Below, in pieces: positions 7,849 through 9,600 of a DNA stretch of 9,600 bases. Position numbers and translations under genes: made by a program. This DNA comes from an uncultured Flavobacterium sp. Lineage in GTDB: Bacteria; Bacteroidota; Bacteroidia; Flavobacteriales; Flavobacteriaceae. The first letter of the stretch is position 1. The number at the start of each line of letters is the position of its first letter. Where the stretch lies: positions 1 through 9,600 of the forward strand of contig CAMLKV010000060.1 in assembly GCA_946480635.1 (NCBI GenBank), written 5' to 3'. Below the pieces are notes generated by a model. The model saw only the letters and a list, made by a program, of their open reading frames with translations, was not told the DNA's origin and searched no databases.

Positions 7849-8253
7849 ATGAAAAAATCAATCATAATCGTTTTTTTATTTTCGATTTTATTTACAACAA
7901 AGACATTTAGTCAGAATTACAGATTTGAAATTTCTGAAGTGGCAATGTCTTTGAAACAAGATGGGAAATGGAGTCCTTTCACACCATTTAGAGAAGCAAA
8001 AATTGTGGCTACTTTAAATTCTAAAAAAAATTTAATAGCAGTTTATTCTGAACTGGTTCAATTCTACAGAATATATCAATATAATGATAAAGTGACTGTG
8101 AATGGAAAAGACATTGTCTCATTTGATTGTATCGATCAAGACGGAGAAAAATGTAAAATTGAAATACATACACGAAAATCGAACAATACCAATCAATTAT
8201 ATGTAAGGCATCAAGGAAGGATTTTAGTCTATAATATGAAATATACAAAATAG
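7849..8253 (+). CDS. Small secreted protein of unknown function
   Basis: I do not recognise this 134-residue protein. It starts with a clear Sec signal peptide (MKKSIIIVFLFSILFTTKTFS, residues 1-21) with probable cleavage before Gln22, a common arrangement in flavobacterial exported proteins. The mature part of about 113 residues is mostly alternating polar and hydrophobic stretches suggestive of beta strands (for example KIVATLNS, KVTVNGKDIV, KCKIEIHT, RILVYNMKY). It has two cysteines, Cys94 and Cys102, that could form a disulfide across a DQDGEK turn. There is no T9SS sorting domain, lipobox or membrane segment after the signal, so a periplasmic location is most likely. An in-frame GTG at 7783 would add 22 residues overlapping the upstream gene; the ATG at 7849 is preferred because it places the signal peptide at the N-terminus. 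It is the last gene of the cluster and is followed by a strong terminator. Confidence 0.85.
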   Translation: MKKSIIIVFLFSILFTTKTFSQNYRFEISEVAMSLKQDGKWSPFTPFREAKIVATLNSKKNLIAVYSELVQFYRIYQYNDKVTVNGKDIVSFDCIDQDGEKCKIEIHTRKSNNTNQLYVRHQGRILVYNMKYTK

Positions 8254-8257
8254 GATT

Positions 8258-8283
8258 TCCCCTCATAGTTGAGGGGATTTTTT
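8258..8283 (+). terminator. Rho-independent terminator ending the protease cluster
   Basis: A perfect 8-bp stem pairs TCCCCTCA (8258-8265) with TGAGGGGA (8270-8277) around a TAGT loop and is followed directly by six T residues (8278-8283). It begins 5 bases after the stop of the small secreted protein gene and is the clearest terminator in the window. Confidence 0.9.
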
Positions 8284-8290
8284 ATCTTTG
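8283..8290 (+). promoter_or_regulatory. Possible -7 promoter element for the phosphatase gene
   Basis: TATCTTTG matches TAnnTTTG exactly and sits right after the terminator T-tract, 53 bases before the phosphatase ATG. No TTG is found at the expected -33 spacing, because that stretch is occupied by the terminator stem. A weaker alternative is AATATTTG at 8301-8308, with one mismatch. I could not identify a Pho-box-like direct repeat in the 90-base intergenic region. Confidence 0.4.
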
Positions 8291-8343
8291 CTTCAGGTAC
8301 AATATTTGAGTCTTTTTTATTAACTAAGTACTTTAATTAAAAA

Positions 8344-9600
8344 ATGAAAAAAACATTACTTGCTATAAACATTCTGCTGAGCTTTGTGGCTCTTGCACAA
8401 CAGCAACAACCAACTCAGTCTGCTTCAAAACCTAAATTAGTTGTTGGGATTGTTGTAGATCAAATGAAAATGGAATATTTGTATCGCTTTTCTGATGATT
8501 TTACTGAAAATGGATTCAAACGTTTAATGAATAACGGATATACGTTCCATAATATGCATTACAATTATATGCCTACTTATACGGCTCCGGGTCATGCATC
8601 TGTATATACAGGTACTACTCCAGCAAGTCACGGAATTGTAGGTAATGAGTGGTTTCATAGAACACTAGGTAAAGAAGTGTATTGTACAGATGATGCTACT
8701 GTGCAAACATTAGGCAATGGAACTGAAAAAGAAGGTCAAATGTCGCCTAAAAACCTGCAAGCCACTACTATTACGGATGAACTTCGTTTGGCAACAAATT
8801 TCAAAGGCAAAGTTATTGGGATAAGTTTAAAAGATCGTGGGGCAATACTACCTGCAGGACATTTTGCAAATTTTGCTTTTTGGTATAGTAAAACAGGATC
8901 ATTTATATCAAGTACTTTTTATGGGAAAGAATTACCATCTTGGGTGACAGCTTTTAATGCTGAGAAAAACTATGAGAGATACATAAACCAAGGATGGGGA
9001 CTTTTAAAGCCAAAAGAAGTGTATAATGAAAGTCTTCCTGATGATAATCCTTATGAAGGTAAACTGTATAAAAAAGCGGCTTTCTTTCCATATAACATGA
9101 AAGAAATGATGGACGCTAATGATGCTGGTATTTTACGTTCAAGCCCTTACGGAAATAATTTATTGGCTGATTTTGCGATAAGAGCAATTGATAAAGAAAG
9201 TTTGGGAACAGATAATATCACAGACTTTTTAACGGTTAGTTTTTCATCTACAGATTATGTGGGACACACGTTTGGGCCACGTTCGATAGAATTACAGGAT
9301 ACGTATTTACGTTTGGATCAAACTATTGGTTCTTTTTTACAATATTTAGACGTAAAAGTAGGGAAAGGAAATTATTTAGTTTTCTTGACTGCAGACCATG
9401 CCGGAGCCGAAAATGTTAATCACTTAAAAGACAATAAATATGATGTTGAAAATGTAAGTGAGAAAAATTTAGAAATGGCTATGGTCGAATTTTCTAAAAC
9501 GTATTTTGGAGACGATTTGTTGTTAAACTATTCAAACTACAATGTCTTTTTTGATAAAGAAAAAATAAAAGCAAAAGGATTAGAACTGGTTAGAGTAAAA
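8344..9600 (+). CDS. pafA: PafA-type alkaline phosphatase (3' end beyond window)
   Basis: This is an exported phosphate monoesterase of the alkaline phosphatase superfamily that releases phosphate from organic phosphoesters. The first 419 residues are visible and the frame runs off the right edge; the characterised Elizabethkingia PafA is about 546 residues, so roughly the last quarter is missing. A signal peptide (MKKTLLAINILLSFVALA) precedes a Gln-rich mature start. Residues matching the known PafA active site are Asp39 (GIVVDQM), nucleophile Thr80 (MPTYTAPGH), Asn101 (GIVGNEW), Lys163 and Arg165 (SLKDRGAILP), Asp304 and His308 (STDYVGHTFGP), and Asp351 and His352 (TADHAG). The expected third zinc-binding His would lie beyond the window. 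The Thr nucleophile with Asn and the Lys-x-Arg pair favours a monoesterase over a nucleotide pyrophosphatase/phosphodiesterase. It is separated from the upstream cluster by a strong terminator, so it is probably transcribed alone. The ATG start is supported by the signal peptide directly after it. Confidence 0.92.
   Translation, partial: MKKTLLAINILLSFVALAQQQQPTQSASKPKLVVGIVVDQMKMEYLYRFSDDFTENGFKRLMNNGYTFHNMHYNYMPTYTAPGHASVYTGTTPASHGIVGNEWFHRTLGKEVYCTDDATVQTLGNGTEKEGQMSPKNLQATTITDELRLATNFKGKVIGISLKDRGAILPAGHFANFAFWYSKTGSFISSTFYGKELPSWVTAFNAEKNYERYINQGWGLLKPKEVYNESLPDDNPYEGKLYKKAAFFPYNMKEMMDANDAGILRSSPYGNNLLADFAIRAIDKESLGTDNITDFLTVSFSSTDYVGHTFGPRSIELQDTYLRLDQTIGSFLQYLDVKVGKGNYLVFLTADHAGAENVNHLKDNKYDVENVSEKNLEMAMVEFSKTYFGDDLLLNYSNYNVFFDKEKIKAKGLELVRVK

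Noticed and set aside
8021..8266. Minus-strand frame of 81 codons overlapping the small secreted protein gene and terminator
   Set aside because: Its start would lie in the terminator stem and it is opposite a gene with a clear signal peptide. No promoter motif was recognised.
1..9600. Mobile element, phage or defence system
   Set aside because: I found no transposase, integrase, terminal inverted repeats, toxin-antitoxin pair or nuclease/helicase genes. Gene content is housekeeping and secreted functions, all on one strand.

Overview
The window looks like a chromosomal stretch from a member of the Bacteroidota, most likely a Flavobacterium or close relative. Three things support this: the DNA is AT-rich; promoters match the Bacteroidota pattern (TTG about 16-21 bases before TAnnTTTG) rather than the sigma-70 pattern; and two proteins carry type IX secretion system (T9SS) C-terminal sorting domains of the YPNPV type. 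The species assignment is inferred from sequence style alone. All genes are on the + strand.

Layout. Positions 3-3911 hold the 3' part of a very large secreted adhesin-like gene. It contains twelve imperfect SprB-like repeats, a degenerate unit, an Ig-like domain and a T9SS sorting domain, and it ends at a hairpin terminator (3935-3961). A Bacteroidota-type promoter follows, then mnmA (4023-5210), the tRNA 2-thiouridylase. A second promoter (5215-5246) precedes a compact cluster: a T9SS-exported subtilisin-like protease (5265-6905), an FMN enzyme of the FabK/nitronate monooxygenase family (6909-7847) and a small unrecognised secreted protein (7849-8253). These three genes are separated by only 3 and 1 bases and end at a strong terminator (8258-8283). 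The last gene (8344 to the right edge, incomplete) encodes a PafA-type alkaline phosphatase; every active-site residue expected in the visible part is present.

How the genes fit together. Four of the six products carry an export signal or sorting domain: the adhesin, the protease, the small protein and the phosphatase. The region therefore mixes cell-surface or secreted functions with one tRNA-modification enzyme and one flavoenzyme. No terminator is visible between mnmA and the protease, so read-through is possible. I see no insertion sequence, phage gene, CRISPR array, tRNA or rRNA, and no gene-free stretch longer than about 110 bases. I did not find a clearly new system. The most unusual elements are the two-class Cys-containing repeat array and the tightly packed protease, flavoenzyme and small secreted protein cluster. 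Two starts need care: the protease (ATG 5265, not TTG 5244) and the small protein (ATG 7849, not GTG 7783).
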